Origin: Lapidilactobacillus gannanensis
Lineage (GTDB): Bacteria > Bacillota > Bacilli > Lactobacillales > Lactobacillaceae
Direction of reading: 5' to 3'
Assembly (NCBI RefSeq): GCF_003946675.1
Contig: NZ_RHOT01000001.1
Location: 124,001 to 188,000 of the forward strand
DNA length: 64,000 nucleotides
In this document: positions 1 through 8,667 of the stretch, piece by piece
Position numbering within the stretch: position 1 is the stretch's first letter
How the letters are laid out: every line of letters starts with the position of its first letter
Made by a program: the position numbers and the translations under genes
Notes under the pieces: generated by a model
Databases searched by the model: none
What the model saw: only the letters and a program-made list of their open reading frames with translations
Told to the model about the DNA's origin: nothing

Positions 1-389
1 TATGTCCAAACAACGGCAACTGCTACAGTATTAGTAATTGAAGGTGTATAGAAAATTAACCGCAAAAATGAAAAGAATTTGTTATTGCCAAAATTAATTA
101 GAATTGCGACAGTTAACGATAATAGTACAACTAACGGCACCCCAATCACAACATAGTACAAGGTATTACCTATTGATTGTAAGAACTGTGAATCGTGAAA
201 AAGTTTAACAAAATTATCCAGGCCAACAAATTTAACAGTTGACCAATTTCCTAACCCTGTAATATCAAGACCAGTAAAACTGATCACCAGTGCAATCAAG
301 ATTGGAATTAATGAGAACAAAAACAGCAGCAATAAAGCCGGTAACACGAAAGTATACGGCATCAAACGATTCCGAATTGATTTACCCAT
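1..389 (-). CDS. Sugar ABC transporter permease, MalF family (partial, 3' end beyond window)
   Basis: My translation of the minus strand gives an N-terminal cytoplasmic stretch, a first membrane segment rich in Leu and Phe (about residues 10-35), a periphery segment with GLDNF, and two more hydrophobic segments before the window edge. This is the pattern of CUT1 (MalF-type) permeases, which form the membrane channel for oligosaccharide uptake. The gene lies just downstream of a binding-protein gene in the same direction, so it belongs to the proposed beta-1,2-glucan operon. Two in-frame ATGs exist, at 395 and 389. The AAAGGGG ribosome site is only 3 nt from the first but 9 nt from the second, so 389 is preferred. 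The C-terminal part with the EAA loop is outside the window. Confidence 0.85.
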   Translation of the reverse strand, partial: MGKSIRNRLMPYTFVLPALLLLFLFSLIPILIALVISFTGLDITGLGNWSTVKFVGLDNFVKLFHDSQFLQSIGNTLYYVVIGVPLVVLLSLTVAILINFGNNKFFSFLRLIFYTPSITNTVAVAVVWT

Positions 390-417
390 ACTCATTATCC
401 CCTTTCACTTAGCAAAA

Positions 418-441
418 CGTCCCATTGTTTCCAACGGGACG
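418..441. other. Stem-loop between binding-protein and permease genes
   Basis: Ten-base arms (418-427 and 432-441) pair with one mismatch around a 4-nt loop, just after the binding-protein stop codon and before the permease start. There is no strong T-run, so it may stabilise the binding-protein mRNA end or cause partial termination, which would keep binding protein in excess over permease. Confidence 0.5.
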
Positions 442-450
442 ATGTCATTG

Positions 451-1692
451 CTATTTGTTAATTAATTCTTCTGTTTGAGTATTGAAAGTATCCATTGTCT
501 TTTGAACATCCGCATTGTTTAATGCAATCTGTTCCCAAGCCTTCAAATAATTTTGACCAATTTGATCCCATTGCTTAATTAAAGGCATTGGTTCTGAATT
601 ATTTAATTGCTTGCGGAATACTTGAATCCGTGAATCGCTAAGAGACTCGTCTTGCCAAGCAGCTTTCAAGGTTGGCATTGAATCACTATTCTTGTAATAC
701 TTCAATTGATTTTCTTTCTTAGACATGAACTTAACAAATTTGATGGCATTCTTTTTATTCTTAGTGTAATTGAAGACGGCTAAATCACCACCACCGGTAC
801 TTGACATATTGCTGACTTTACCTTTAGGCAATTCAGCAACACCCCATTGACTATCTTTCAGGCCAGCATCGTTTTTAATACTTGACATCATCCATGGTCC
901 AGAGATAAACATTGGCACAGGGCCATTACCGCCAAATGATTGACCAATTGATAACTTAGTATCTTGCTTTGGTGAAGCACCATTCTTGGTAAATTTATTA
1001 AGATATTCTAGTGAATCGACCATTGCTTTTTTGTTAAATTGTGGTTTGTCATTTTTCAGTAAAGTGGCACCGTTTTGCCGAGCAAACATAAAACCAAAAG
1101 TTGGTTCAGCACCATCAACGTTGAATCCGTACATATTCTTACCACGTTTTGACAACTTAGTAGCGGCATCATAAAGCTCGTCCCAAGTCTTAGGGGCTTG
1201 ATTATAGCCAACACTCTTCAGTAAATCTTTCCGATAATAAAGAACTCGTGTTTCAACATACCAAGGTAAACCATAATATTTACCATTGAATTTAGTTGTA
1301 TTTTCAGAACCTGTAAAGAATTTATCTGGTGCAATACTGCTATCACTCTTAACAGTGTCAGTAATATCCATCAATGTCTTAGAACCTACAAAGTTAGGCA
1401 TTTGTGTTGTCCCAACAACTAATACATCAGGGCCCGTCTTCGATGCAGCAGCTGTTAATAACTTGTCGTTGTATTGACTCCAAGGAATACTTTGAATCTT
1501 AACCTTAACCCCAGTTTTTTTAGTGAACTCATTAGCGATTGGTTTAACAGCAGTATCAGCGTCACCACCATACCAAAATGTTAATGTATCATTTGCCTTC
1601 GACGAAGATTTAGATGAGTTATTGCCACAAGATGCTAATAAAATTGCACTTGCTGCAACAGCAGCCAAACCTAGAATTTTCTTGAAATGCAT
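451..1692 (-). CDS. Extracellular sugar-binding lipoprotein (CUT1 SBP), probably for beta-1,2-glucooligosaccharides
   Basis: The 413-residue protein starts with a lipoprotein signal peptide ending in the lipobox LLASC (Cys about residue 22), so it should be lipid-anchored on the outer face of the membrane. The rest has the solute-binding protein family 1 layout, with LTFWYGG near the start of the mature domain and YGLPWYVETRVLYYRKDL in the hinge region. The gene follows the GH94 and GH3 genes and precedes the permease gene. The same gene content is known from the Listeria sophorooligosaccharide cluster, whose binding protein captures beta-1,2-glucans, so that ligand is inferred here. A strong GAGGAG site precedes the ATG. 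The operator-like sequence at 1719-1733 lies immediately upstream. Confidence 0.88.
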   Translation of the reverse strand: MHFKKILGLAAVAASAILLASCGNNSSKSSSKANDTLTFWYGGDADTAVKPIANEFTKKTGVKVKIQSIPWSQYNDKLLTAAASKTGPDVLVVGTTQMPNFVGSKTLMDITDTVKSDSSIAPDKFFTGSENTTKFNGKYYGLPWYVETRVLYYRKDLLKSVGYNQAPKTWDELYDAATKLSKRGKNMYGFNVDGAEPTFGFMFARQNGATLLKNDKPQFNKKAMVDSLEYLNKFTKNGASPKQDTKLSIGQSFGGNGPVPMFISGPWMMSSIKNDAGLKDSQWGVAELPKGKVSNMSSTGGGDLAVFNYTKNKKNAIKFVKFMSKKENQLKYYKNSDSMPTLKAAWQDESLSDSRIQVFRKQLNNSEPMPLIKQWDQIGQNYLKAWEQIALNNADVQKTMDTFNTQTEELINK

Positions 1693-1718
1693 TTTATATC
1701 CTCCTCTTAATACAATCT

Positions 1719-1733
1719 ATCGAAACGTTTCTA
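1719..1733. promoter_or_regulatory. LacI-type operator-like palindrome upstream of the binding-protein gene
   Basis: The core GAAACGTTTC (1722-1731) is a perfect 10-bp palindrome. It shares its core with the 30-bp palindrome at 8083-8112 and with GAAACGTTT at 7167-7175. It lacks the spacing of a CcpA cre site, so a dedicated LacI-family regulator is more likely. Confidence 0.55.
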
Positions 1734-1814
1734 AAATTTATTATACGCATTTTGCAACCGATTTCAATAGTGTTTACTAATTAATTTAAAATGAATTGCT
1801 GAAATGCCTTGATT

Positions 1815-4800
1815 TCAACGGCTAATTGTTGTCCTAACGCCTGATGCAAAACTTATTTTTTTCGAAAAAGCTTCTTGGTTAAACGTTTTTTTTGAGGAAA
1901 CATTAAAAATATCATTTAACATCGCACCAATATAAATTCCAGGCCCGCTACTATATAAACGCCAGCCACCCTTAACTTGTACGGTCTGTGATCTCAGTCG
2001 CTCAAACTCATTTTGTGCTTGATAACGATCACTGAAATCTGCATCAGAACTAGAAAAATAGGTATTGGCTTGGCGAAGCGCTGCATTTTCGACCCGATCT
2101 TGTAATTTAATTGGATTCACGAGGTTTAGTAATTGCCAAGCAGTCGCGCGATCACCATGTGTGGCAATAGCTTCCGCATAGCGAATATGAGCATGAACGT
2201 ATAACAAACCAATCTCCCGACCAAAATTAGCAGCTTGTTCCGCACGTTTGAAAATAACACTTGTCCCGCCATGATATGTCGACGGTTTATTCATTAAACG
2301 AACACCATCTGGGAATAAAAGATGTTTTTTAATTAACGCCAATGCTTGATCTGCTTTTTCATCAGTCAAGATACCGCTTAAAACTCCTTGTGATAATGGC
2401 AATAGACGATAATCAATCCCCGTAATACCATCATTAGGATGAATTAATGGTGTCACTTGATGTTGCGAATTCATGCGAATGAAACCAGGTAATACTTGAT
2501 CTTGCTCGAAATATTTATCGAAATCAATTTTCATTTTAGTTGCTAAATCAGCAGTCAAATTAACTAAGTCTTGATTACTAGTAAATGCTGCCTGACCTTT
2601 ACGCATCGTTTCGATGGTTAACTCTTCTGTCCATGTGCTGGCCATAACCTTTTTTTGCTTGGGGTCTGCTGGCTGTAAAGTGTCATCCCAGTCACCATCA
2701 CCATACGCAGAAACATAGGTATCGAATAGAAAATGATCTTTAATATACGCGATTTGCTTTTTAATATGATCTGCCAAAGTAACTTTTTCAGCCGTAAACT
2801 TTTTCTCGGTTAATGACATATATGGCAAAGGTTCCGTCAGAATGGCCTGATCATCAGTGGCCAATAAATAATCAGCCACCACTTTTAAAGGCCAAACAAT
2901 GACATCGCCATGGCTTTCATCGGCAAATTGATCGCGGTACTCATCAAACATAAACCACTGTGGCCAATTACCATTTTCAACGAACTGGTGACTATATAAT
3001 TTAAGAATAATCTGGCGAACTTGCTGATAATGCCCTGTTGCTAAGAAAAATTCAGTTGGTCCTTGAGAAAGATCACGAGTTCCCCAAGCGGCGCCACCAT
3101 ATTGTTCTAGACCATGTGGTGACAATAAATGAACTAATGCATCATGGGCAAACCAACGCATAATGATATTTGTTTGCGCAATTTCATCTTGCTGCTGGCT
3201 ATCTTCTGAACTCAATTCAAAATGATGCAGTAAATGCTCCGTATAGGCCGCATGATCTTGTCGAATTTGATTAAGATTCATCGGGACAATTGTTGCCCCT
3301 TTCAAACCCGTCATAATCTCAAAACTTGAAGTTGCTTGGTAAACTGCTACTAATTGTTGTGTAGGTTCGTATTGGCCTTTCCCTAAAAGCAACGATTCAT
3401 CACCTAGGGTCAATGTCTTACCTTGATATTCATGATAATCAAATTGATAACCTAACTTAGCTACTCGTTCTGCCATTAGCGTATCGGCTGCTGGCGTAAT
3501 ACTTACTTTAGATTGATTGGTCGAAATCTGAGGGGTGTCACCTAATGTGGCAGTATCTAACTGTGCGGTTACCAAAAGATCGTATTTTTTAGCTTTAAGT
3601 GAATGCCAACGTAAATTAATTTGTTGATGTTGACTATCCGCATCGCTACTGACAATCAGAACATCATCAGCCAGTTTGTAATACCAGTCAGCTCCGTTAT
3701 AATTCATCACATATGCAGAAGGTAGCCCCAGTAATCGATATTGATCAGCGATCTTTAAATAAATTCGTGTCCCGGTAACTTTAAACAAATTATATGGATC
3801 ACGTACATTCGTTTCAAGAATATTCATATTAGTGTTACCGAAAACGATATGCGATTGGAAAATGCCAGACATAAATTGCGTTGCCGCTAATAATGGTGTT
3901 CCCGGATTAATTGTTCGCCCGGCCAAAATAATATTGCCTGTTTGCCGCTGCTGGCGAATTTCCTTACTTGGCAATACAACATGCGCATTATTTGACGTAA
4001 AGAATGAAAGCACCTGATCATCCTGGGTTTCTACCTGACTTTGGACTGGGAACATTTTTTGACATTCTGCAGTTGTTAATTCAGCCCCAGCCAACGGTTT
4101 CCCAATAGTTACGGCTGGTTGTGTCATCACTAGTAACTTAGTTGGTACCACTTCTTGGGCACAAGCAGTTTGATAGGCTTGTCTTACAGTCTGGTTTGAG
4201 ACTAATAAGGTCTGGTTTGCATTGGGCTGATCTGACTTAAAAGCGGCATAAAATACTGTTTCACTGACGTTCGGACCCACAGTAATTAATTTAGTTCTTA
4301 GGGCCGTTAAACCCATTTCATATTGATAATTCTTATTAGCCAAATTCAATTGTTTCATTGCTTCTGGTTCATTAGTTTGTCGATAGCTAGTGCCGAAGAA
4401 CTGAATACCATCGGTTGAAAAACTACTCAGTTCCCCTAATGAACCCTCTTGCAAATATGGATAACCATTTTGCTGCATTTGATTTTGACGAGTCGCAATA
4501 TCAATGGCATGGTCTTGACGACTGATGAAATGATCTAGATATTGTGAGGCATAGGCTTCATTACTGGCAACAAATCCTTCTTCACCTAATCCCAAATCTT
4601 GAACATAAGTTAAGTCAGCAATACATTCATGGACACTCGTTAATTTTATCTGCCAAAACCAGGCGTCGTCAGCAAGTAACAGCTTAACAACATAGTCAAC
4701 CTGTTGAAAATTACCTTGCCACACAACTGTATTAGTACTGTATTTAACTTTATTATTGGCCTGTGGTCCCATCAAGGGCTGATAGTCCCAGCTTTCAGTT

Positions 4801-4955
4801 GTTGCTGATTTTATCCGTAAATAAATATTATTTAAACTACCATCTAAAGCATTACCTTTGACTTGATTAACCATAATGCCATCATCAATGATTTGGCTAA
4901 TCGCACCGTTTTGTAATAAGGTTACTTTTAATTTATTTTGTTCTAACTGGGGCAT
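1815..4955 (-). CDS. GH94 phosphorylase, probable 1,2-beta-oligoglucan phosphorylase (SOGP)
   Basis: The 1046-residue protein has no signal peptide and no membrane segment. It carries the GH94 layout: an N-terminal beta-sandwich, then an (alpha/alpha)6 barrel with GGAAWGTRDLSQGPTEF (about residues 615-635) and GDGDWDD (about 750-756), the region that holds the general-acid Asp of cellobiose-type phosphorylases. The length of more than 1000 residues fits 1,2-beta-oligoglucan phosphorylases (about 1080 residues) better than cellobiose or chitobiose phosphorylases (about 800-820). Such enzymes use phosphate to release glucose 1-phosphate from sophorooligosaccharides in the cytoplasm. The flanking GH3 and binding-protein genes reproduce the Listeria cluster. 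The AAGAGG ribosome site fits the ATG start. Exact linkage specificity is inferred. Confidence 0.8.
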   Translation of the reverse strand: MPQLEQNKLKVTLLQNGAISQIIDDGIMVNQVKGNALDGSLNNIYLRIKSATTESWDYQPLMGPQANNKVKYSTNTVVWQGNFQQVDYVVKLLLADDAWFWQIKLTSVHECIADLTYVQDLGLGEEGFVASNEAYASQYLDHFISRQDHAIDIATRQNQMQQNGYPYLQEGSLGELSSFSTDGIQFFGTSYRQTNEPEAMKQLNLANKNYQYEMGLTALRTKLITVGPNVSETVFYAAFKSDQPNANQTLLVSNQTVRQAYQTACAQEVVPTKLLVMTQPAVTIGKPLAGAELTTAECQKMFPVQSQVETQDDQVLSFFTSNNAHVVLPSKEIRQQRQTGNIILAGRTINPGTPLLAATQFMSGIFQSHIVFGNTNMNILETNVRDPYNLFKVTGTRIYLKIADQYRLLGLPSAYVMNYNGADWYYKLADDVLIVSSDADSQHQQINLRWHSLKAKKYDLLVTAQLDTATLGDTPQISTNQSKVSITPAADTLMAERVAKLGYQFDYHEYQGKTLTLGDESLLLGKGQYEPTQQLVAVYQATSSFEIMTGLKGATIVPMNLNQIRQDHAAYTEHLLHHFELSSEDSQQQDEIAQTNIIMRWFAHDALVHLLSPHGLEQYGGAAWGTRDLSQGPTEFFLATGHYQQVRQIILKLYSHQFVENGNWPQWFMFDEYRDQFADESHGDVIVWPLKVVADYLLATDDQAILTEPLPYMSLTEKKFTAEKVTLADHIKKQIAYIKDHFLFDTYVSAYGDGDWDDTLQPADPKQKKVMASTWTEELTIETMRKGQAAFTSNQDLVNLTADLATKMKIDFDKYFEQDQVLPGFIRMNSQHQVTPLIHPNDGITGIDYRLLPLSQGVLSGILTDEKADQALALIKKHLLFPDGVRLMNKPSTYHGGTSVIFKRAEQAANFGREIGLLYVHAHIRYAEAIATHGDRATAWQLLNLVNPIKLQDRVENAALRQANTYFSSSDADFSDRYQAQNEFERLRSQTVQVKGGWRLYSSGPGIYIGAMLNDIFNVSSKKTFNQEAFSKKISFASGVRTTISR

Positions 4956-4985
4956 TATATTCCTCTTTTCTACAGATTATAACTA

Positions 4986-7151
4986 CTATTCCAGCGTAAA
5001 TGGCACTGTTATCAGATTAGCTGAATCTAGACCTACTAATAAACTATATTGTCCAGCATCAACTTGTTTACTTAAATCAAGATGAATATTCGCTAAGCGC
5101 GAACAAGGAATAGTTAATGTGAACGTCTTAGATTCATTTCCATTTAAAGAAACTTTCTCAAAATCAATTAGACTTTCAACTGGTCGAACAGTTTCAGCAA
5201 CATTTTGATGTGCGTAAGTCTCAATAACTGTCTTGCCAGCGACTGCTGAATGATTAGTTAAAGTAACTTTTACTTGTAACTGATCGGTTGTCGCAATAGT
5301 TGTTGCAGCAAGTTTGACTGAATCAATCATAATTTCAGCATAACTTAAGCCAAAGCCAAACGGATATAGTGGTGAGTTTAGTTCATCAATATACTTCGAT
5401 TGGTATTTATTTTCGGCATCTTCAGGTGTATTGGTAATTGGGCGACCAGTACGATAATGGTTGTAATAAATCGGCACTTGGCCAACTGAACGTGGAAAGG
5501 TCATCGGTAATTTACCGCTTGGATTAACTTGTCCCAGTAAAATTCGGCTGACAGCATTAGCTCCCTTAGAACCAGGGAACCATGCAAATAAAATGGCATC
5601 TGACAACGCCGTAACTTCCGTTAAGTCCAGCGGTCGACCAGCAATGATTACACTAACAATCGGTTTGTTAAGCTTGGCTAATTCATGGAGGAGCTGCAAT
5701 TGCTCTGCCGGTAATTTAATATCAGTTAAGCTAGTTGCCTCGCCGCTTTCTGAGCTCGGTAAGCCCCACACTGCAACAATCACGTCCTGTTGACGAGCAA
5801 TGTTGATTGCATTCTTCATATCGGCAAGATTAATGGCTCGATAGTGACTTCCCATTGCGTATTTAAGATGGGGCATCTGGGCTGTCAGTGCTTCACGAAT
5901 CGTGGTGGTCTCATCAGTTCGTCCCTGCCATGACCAGCTTCCCAGCAAATCACCTGTGTCTGCCACGGGTCCAATCAAGGCAACATTGGTTGTATTAGTC
6001 AAGGGCAATACATGTCCTTGATTTTTCAATAATACGACAGACTCTTCAGCAGCCGTTTGGGCAGCTTTTAAATTCTCGCTAGTTTTAATTTCATTATGCT
6101 CACGTACTTCACTCACACCACGATAAGGATCATCAAACAAACCAAGCTGATCTTTTAATTCAAGAATGCGTTGAGTTGACTCATCAATTAACTCGGCAGT
6201 TTTGGCATCAAGACTAGCAGCCTTTTGTAAATACTTAGAGTATGCAAAAGCCATCATATCAATATCAACGCCGGCTTTTAAAGCCAAATCAGCAGCAGTT
6301 TGTAAATCCCCAGCCACACTATGATTTATTAATTCCGCAATGGCATCCCAGTCAGAAATTAAAACCCCATCAAACTTAAGTTCCTTCCGCAAGATATCAC
6401 GCATTAAATGCTGATTAGCCGTAGCCGGAACGCCAAAAAGTGTATTGAAGGAAGTCATAACTAATAATGCTTGTGCATCAATTGCCGCTTGGTAAGCTGG
6501 TAAGTATTGTTCTCTAAAACGCCATTCAGAAATATCGACTGTATTATATTCGCGACCTGCTTCTGGTGCACCATAACCTGCAAAATGTTTTACACATGCA
6601 GCAACATGGCGATTATCCAAATTCTCACCTTGAAATCCCCGAACACTAGCAGCTGCCATTACTGAGTTCAAGTATGGATCCTCACCGGTAGACTCCATGA
6701 CCCGACCCCAGCGAGGATCACGCACTAAATCAACCATTGGTGCAAAAGTTACATGGATGCCACCAGCTGCGGATTCTTGAGCAGCAACTTGCGAAGCTAT
6801 TTTCATCGTTTCTGGATTAAAACTTGCTCCCAAAGCTAAGGGAATTGGAAAGATTGTTTGGTAACCATGGACCACATCGGCCATAAACATTAAAGGAATC
6901 TTTAATCGACTGTTAGCCAAGTAATCATGCTGAATTTTTCGAACTTGGCTAGCCCCAGAAATACCTAAGACAGAGCCCACTGTATAAACTGTCTTCAAAG
7001 TCAGTTTTGACGCCTTCATTGGCCCTGTAATTACCGCTTGACCATCTTGGAAAAAATCGGCACTTAATTGAATTAATTGACCAATTTTTTCTTCAATCGT
7101 CATCTGTTGCATTAATTTTTGTACTTTTTCTGAACTCACACTAAAACCCAC
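4986..7151 (-). CDS. GH3 beta-glucosidase, probably acting on sophorose or related glucobioses
   Basis: The 721-residue protein has the GH3 domain order: TIM barrel (about 20-320), alpha/beta sandwich (about 360-580) and a C-terminal fibronectin III-like domain (about 610-710). The nucleophile motif GVLISDWDAI places the catalytic Asp near residue 266. KHFAGYG and DPRWGRVMES are typical barrel motifs. No signal peptide is present, so it should be cytoplasmic and split disaccharides left by the GH94 phosphorylase. The gene lies 30 bp upstream of the GH94 gene in the same operon. The start is uncertain: GTG at 7151 gives the length above and GTG at 7139 is an alternative, both with weak ribosome sites. 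Confidence 0.87.
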   Translation of the reverse strand: MGFSVSSEKVQKLMQQMTIEEKIGQLIQLSADFFQDGQAVITGPMKASKLTLKTVYTVGSVLGISGASQVRKIQHDYLANSRLKIPLMFMADVVHGYQTIFPIPLALGASFNPETMKIASQVAAQESAAGGIHVTFAPMVDLVRDPRWGRVMESTGEDPYLNSVMAAASVRGFQGENLDNRHVAACVKHFAGYGAPEAGREYNTVDISEWRFREQYLPAYQAAIDAQALLVMTSFNTLFGVPATANQHLMRDILRKELKFDGVLISDWDAIAELINHSVAGDLQTAADLALKAGVDIDMMAFAYSKYLQKAASLDAKTAELIDESTQRILELKDQLGLFDDPYRGVSEVREHNEIKTSENLKAAQTAAEESVVLLKNQGHVLPLTNTTNVALIGPVADTGDLLGSWSWQGRTDETTTIREALTAQMPHLKYAMGSHYRAINLADMKNAINIARQQDVIVAVWGLPSSESGEATSLTDIKLPAEQLQLLHELAKLNKPIVSVIIAGRPLDLTEVTALSDAILFAWFPGSKGANAVSRILLGQVNPSGKLPMTFPRSVGQVPIYYNHYRTGRPITNTPEDAENKYQSKYIDELNSPLYPFGFGLSYAEIMIDSVKLAATTIATTDQLQVKVTLTNHSAVAGKTVIETYAHQNVAETVRPVESLIDFEKVSLNGNESKTFTLTIPCSRLANIHLDLSKQVDAGQYSLLVGLDSANLITVPFTLE

Positions 7152-7166
7152 TCTCTAACATTAAGT

Positions 7167-7175
7167 GAAACGTTT
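7167..7175. promoter_or_regulatory. Operator half-palindrome GAAACGTTT before the GH3 gene
   Basis: GAAACGTTT overlaps the stop codon of the upstream gene and lies 16 bp ahead of the GH3 start. It matches the core of the operators at 1722-1731 and 8083-8112. It is less symmetric than those, so confidence is modest. Confidence 0.35.
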
Positions 7176-8007
7176 ATTTTTTTAATTCCAAATCGGCAAC
7201 AAGTGGCAAGTGATCTGATGCTGTCGATTGTATCGTCCATACCTTATTAATTTTAATATTCGGACTCACAATAATATTGTCAATCGAGTTCACCTGAACT
7301 GCTGGATCAATACCAATAAATGTATCTCGCCAAACGCCATGATACCCATTAGCTAAAACAAGCTCTGGTTGAAAAATTTGCCAATCTGTTGTATTTAGAT
7401 CCGCATTAAAATCACCAGTAATAATTTTATAAGGCGTTGAATCAGCTAAGACAGCCCGACGCAATTGCTTCATTTGACTACGTCGCAACTCTGCTGATTC
7501 GAAACTTAAATGCGTATTATAAAATGCAATCAGCTGATGAGCCACACTTAACAATGTTCGTTGGTATGCTCTTGGTTCAATCATTGCTAAACCATATTGA
7601 TCAAATAAATCATTCCGATACTGCACTGTTTCGGGTTGTGACGCATTAATATTAGCGTAAGCAGATATTAATTCAGCTTCATGAACTTTCCCTAATTTGC
7701 CATTATCATAGTGCCAATTATCCATTTGCTGAAACGGCAATTGGCTAACAATCGCGTTACCATAACTTCCGCCACCAAACGGACTAGCTTCACCAAAGGC
7801 ATGATTTGGAAATGAATCAAAATAATCCAAAGTATTATAACAAGTTCCTGAGAAACGATGATTCCGCCAATTAATTTCCTGCAAACCGGCAATATCAATC
7901 TCCTCTTCAACCAATAACCTTGCTTGAGCAACGCTTTTACTTTGCTGGGACATACAGCTTAAATTATAGCTAGCAACGCGTAATTGATTTTCTGCTTTCT
8001 CTAACAC
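7174..8007 (-). CDS. Endonuclease/exonuclease/phosphatase (EEP) superfamily protein
   Basis: The 277-residue protein shows the EEP fold signatures in order: RVASYN (metal-binding Asn, about residue 15), LQEINW (metal-binding Glu, about 43), NTHLSFES (about 163), GDFNAD (about 195) and the C-terminal SDHLPLVADL with the catalytic Asp-His. Members are metal-dependent phosphodiesterases or phosphatases acting on nucleic acids, lipids or sugar phosphates. There is no signal peptide. It is the first gene after the operator-promoter and only 22 bp from the GH3 gene, so it is the promoter-proximal gene of the beta-1,2-glucan operon. The start is GTG with GGAG about 12 nt upstream; the next ATG would remove the first beta strand. 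Its substrate is unknown. Confidence 0.82.
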   Translation of the reverse strand: MLEKAENQLRVASYNLSCMSQQSKSVAQARLLVEEEIDIAGLQEINWRNHRFSGTCYNTLDYFDSFPNHAFGEASPFGGGSYGNAIVSQLPFQQMDNWHYDNGKLGKVHEAELISAYANINASQPETVQYRNDLFDQYGLAMIEPRAYQRTLLSVAHQLIAFYNTHLSFESAELRRSQMKQLRRAVLADSTPYKIITGDFNADLNTTDWQIFQPELVLANGYHGVWRDTFIGIDPAVQVNSIDNIIVSPNIKINKVWTIQSTASDHLPLVADLELKK

Positions 8008-8082
8008 CGTGTTAAGTCACTCCAATCTTCTCAGGACAAAATTACTAGCAAGTCCAAATATATTTAGCTAATTTACACTAAA

Positions 8083-8112
8083 ACTGTTAATCGAAACGTT
8101 TCGATTAACAGT
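8083..8112. promoter_or_regulatory. Perfect 30-bp palindromic operator at the promoter of the beta-1,2-glucan operon
   Basis: Two 15-base halves, ACTGTTAATCGAAAC (8083-8097) and GTTTCGATTAACAGT (8098-8112), are exact reverse complements. The central GAAACGTTTC is typical of LacI-family operators. The palindrome begins at the -10 box of the minus-strand promoter, where bound repressor would block initiation. No LacI-family gene is present in the window, so the regulator is inferred to be encoded elsewhere. Confidence 0.75.
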
Positions 8113-8138
8113 ATATAGCGTTTCCATTTAGAAATCAA
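8110..8138 (-). promoter_or_regulatory. Promoter for the beta-1,2-glucan operon
   Basis: On the minus strand, a -35 box TTGATT (8133-8138) is separated by 17 bp from a -10 box TATACT (8110-8115). The operator palindrome overlaps the end of the -10 box and the start site. A second half-site, GGAAACGC, lies in the spacer. Confidence 0.65.
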
Positions 8139-8573
8139 TTGCTTTTCCTAAAATTTGAATTTATTTGCTGCAGATATCTTCAAATAGCCATTAATTTATA
8201 TGGTTAAAACACACTTTGACGTAAATCTGTAATTACCAATTTTTTATTATGTGGACAGCTTCTCCTAAACAACTTCATATGACATTCTAGTTGAAGCCAT
8301 CATCCTTTCTTCTTAATATCCATCAATATTTCCCTTAGGCAGCCATCTCCCAAGTTTAAATTCATTCTATCCCTTACGTAATCACTTAGACTCACTCTTT
8401 CTTTAAATCAAATAGCAAGTTAATATCTCAATGTAATTGAAATTTTATTTGATCCTTTATGTACATACATTTTCTTACCTTATCATCATGCAATTTGGAA
8501 CTATGTAAATTTGTTGGGTAACAACTACACTCCCTTATGAAAAATCAATTTTAATATTATTGACCGAGCTAAA
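8139..8573. other. AT-rich intergenic region without recognised gene
   Basis: About 430 bp between the operator-promoter and the terminator of the GH65 gene. I found no open reading frame with a convincing start and no repeat. Scattered stops in all frames make a recent pseudogene unlikely. Confidence 0.5.
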
Positions 8574-8610
8574 AAAGACTAAATCATGGCAAAGCCATTC
8601 TTTAGTCTTT
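8574..8610 (-). terminator. Intrinsic terminator after the GH65 gene
   Basis: Arms AAAGACTAAA (8574-8583) and TTTAGTCTTT (8601-8610) are perfectly complementary, and the loop contains a second stem ATGGC/GCCAT. A-tracts and T-tracts flank it on both sides, so it could also work in the other direction. Confidence 0.75.
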
Positions 8611-8667
8611 TACAGTTAACATTTTCTATCTTAAAATACTCAGTAAGAATACTGTGTATCTCAAAAT

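Noticed and set aside
1719-1733. CcpA cre site
   Set aside because: The core GAAACGTTTC is an even palindrome lacking the TG-N-AA-N-CG spacing of cre; the match to the 30-bp palindrome favours a dedicated LacI-type operator.
8139-8573. Possible remnant of a regulator gene in the long gap after the beta-1,2-glucan promoter
   Set aside because: I looked for helix-turn-helix and effector-domain patterns on both strands and found only short frames with frequent stops.
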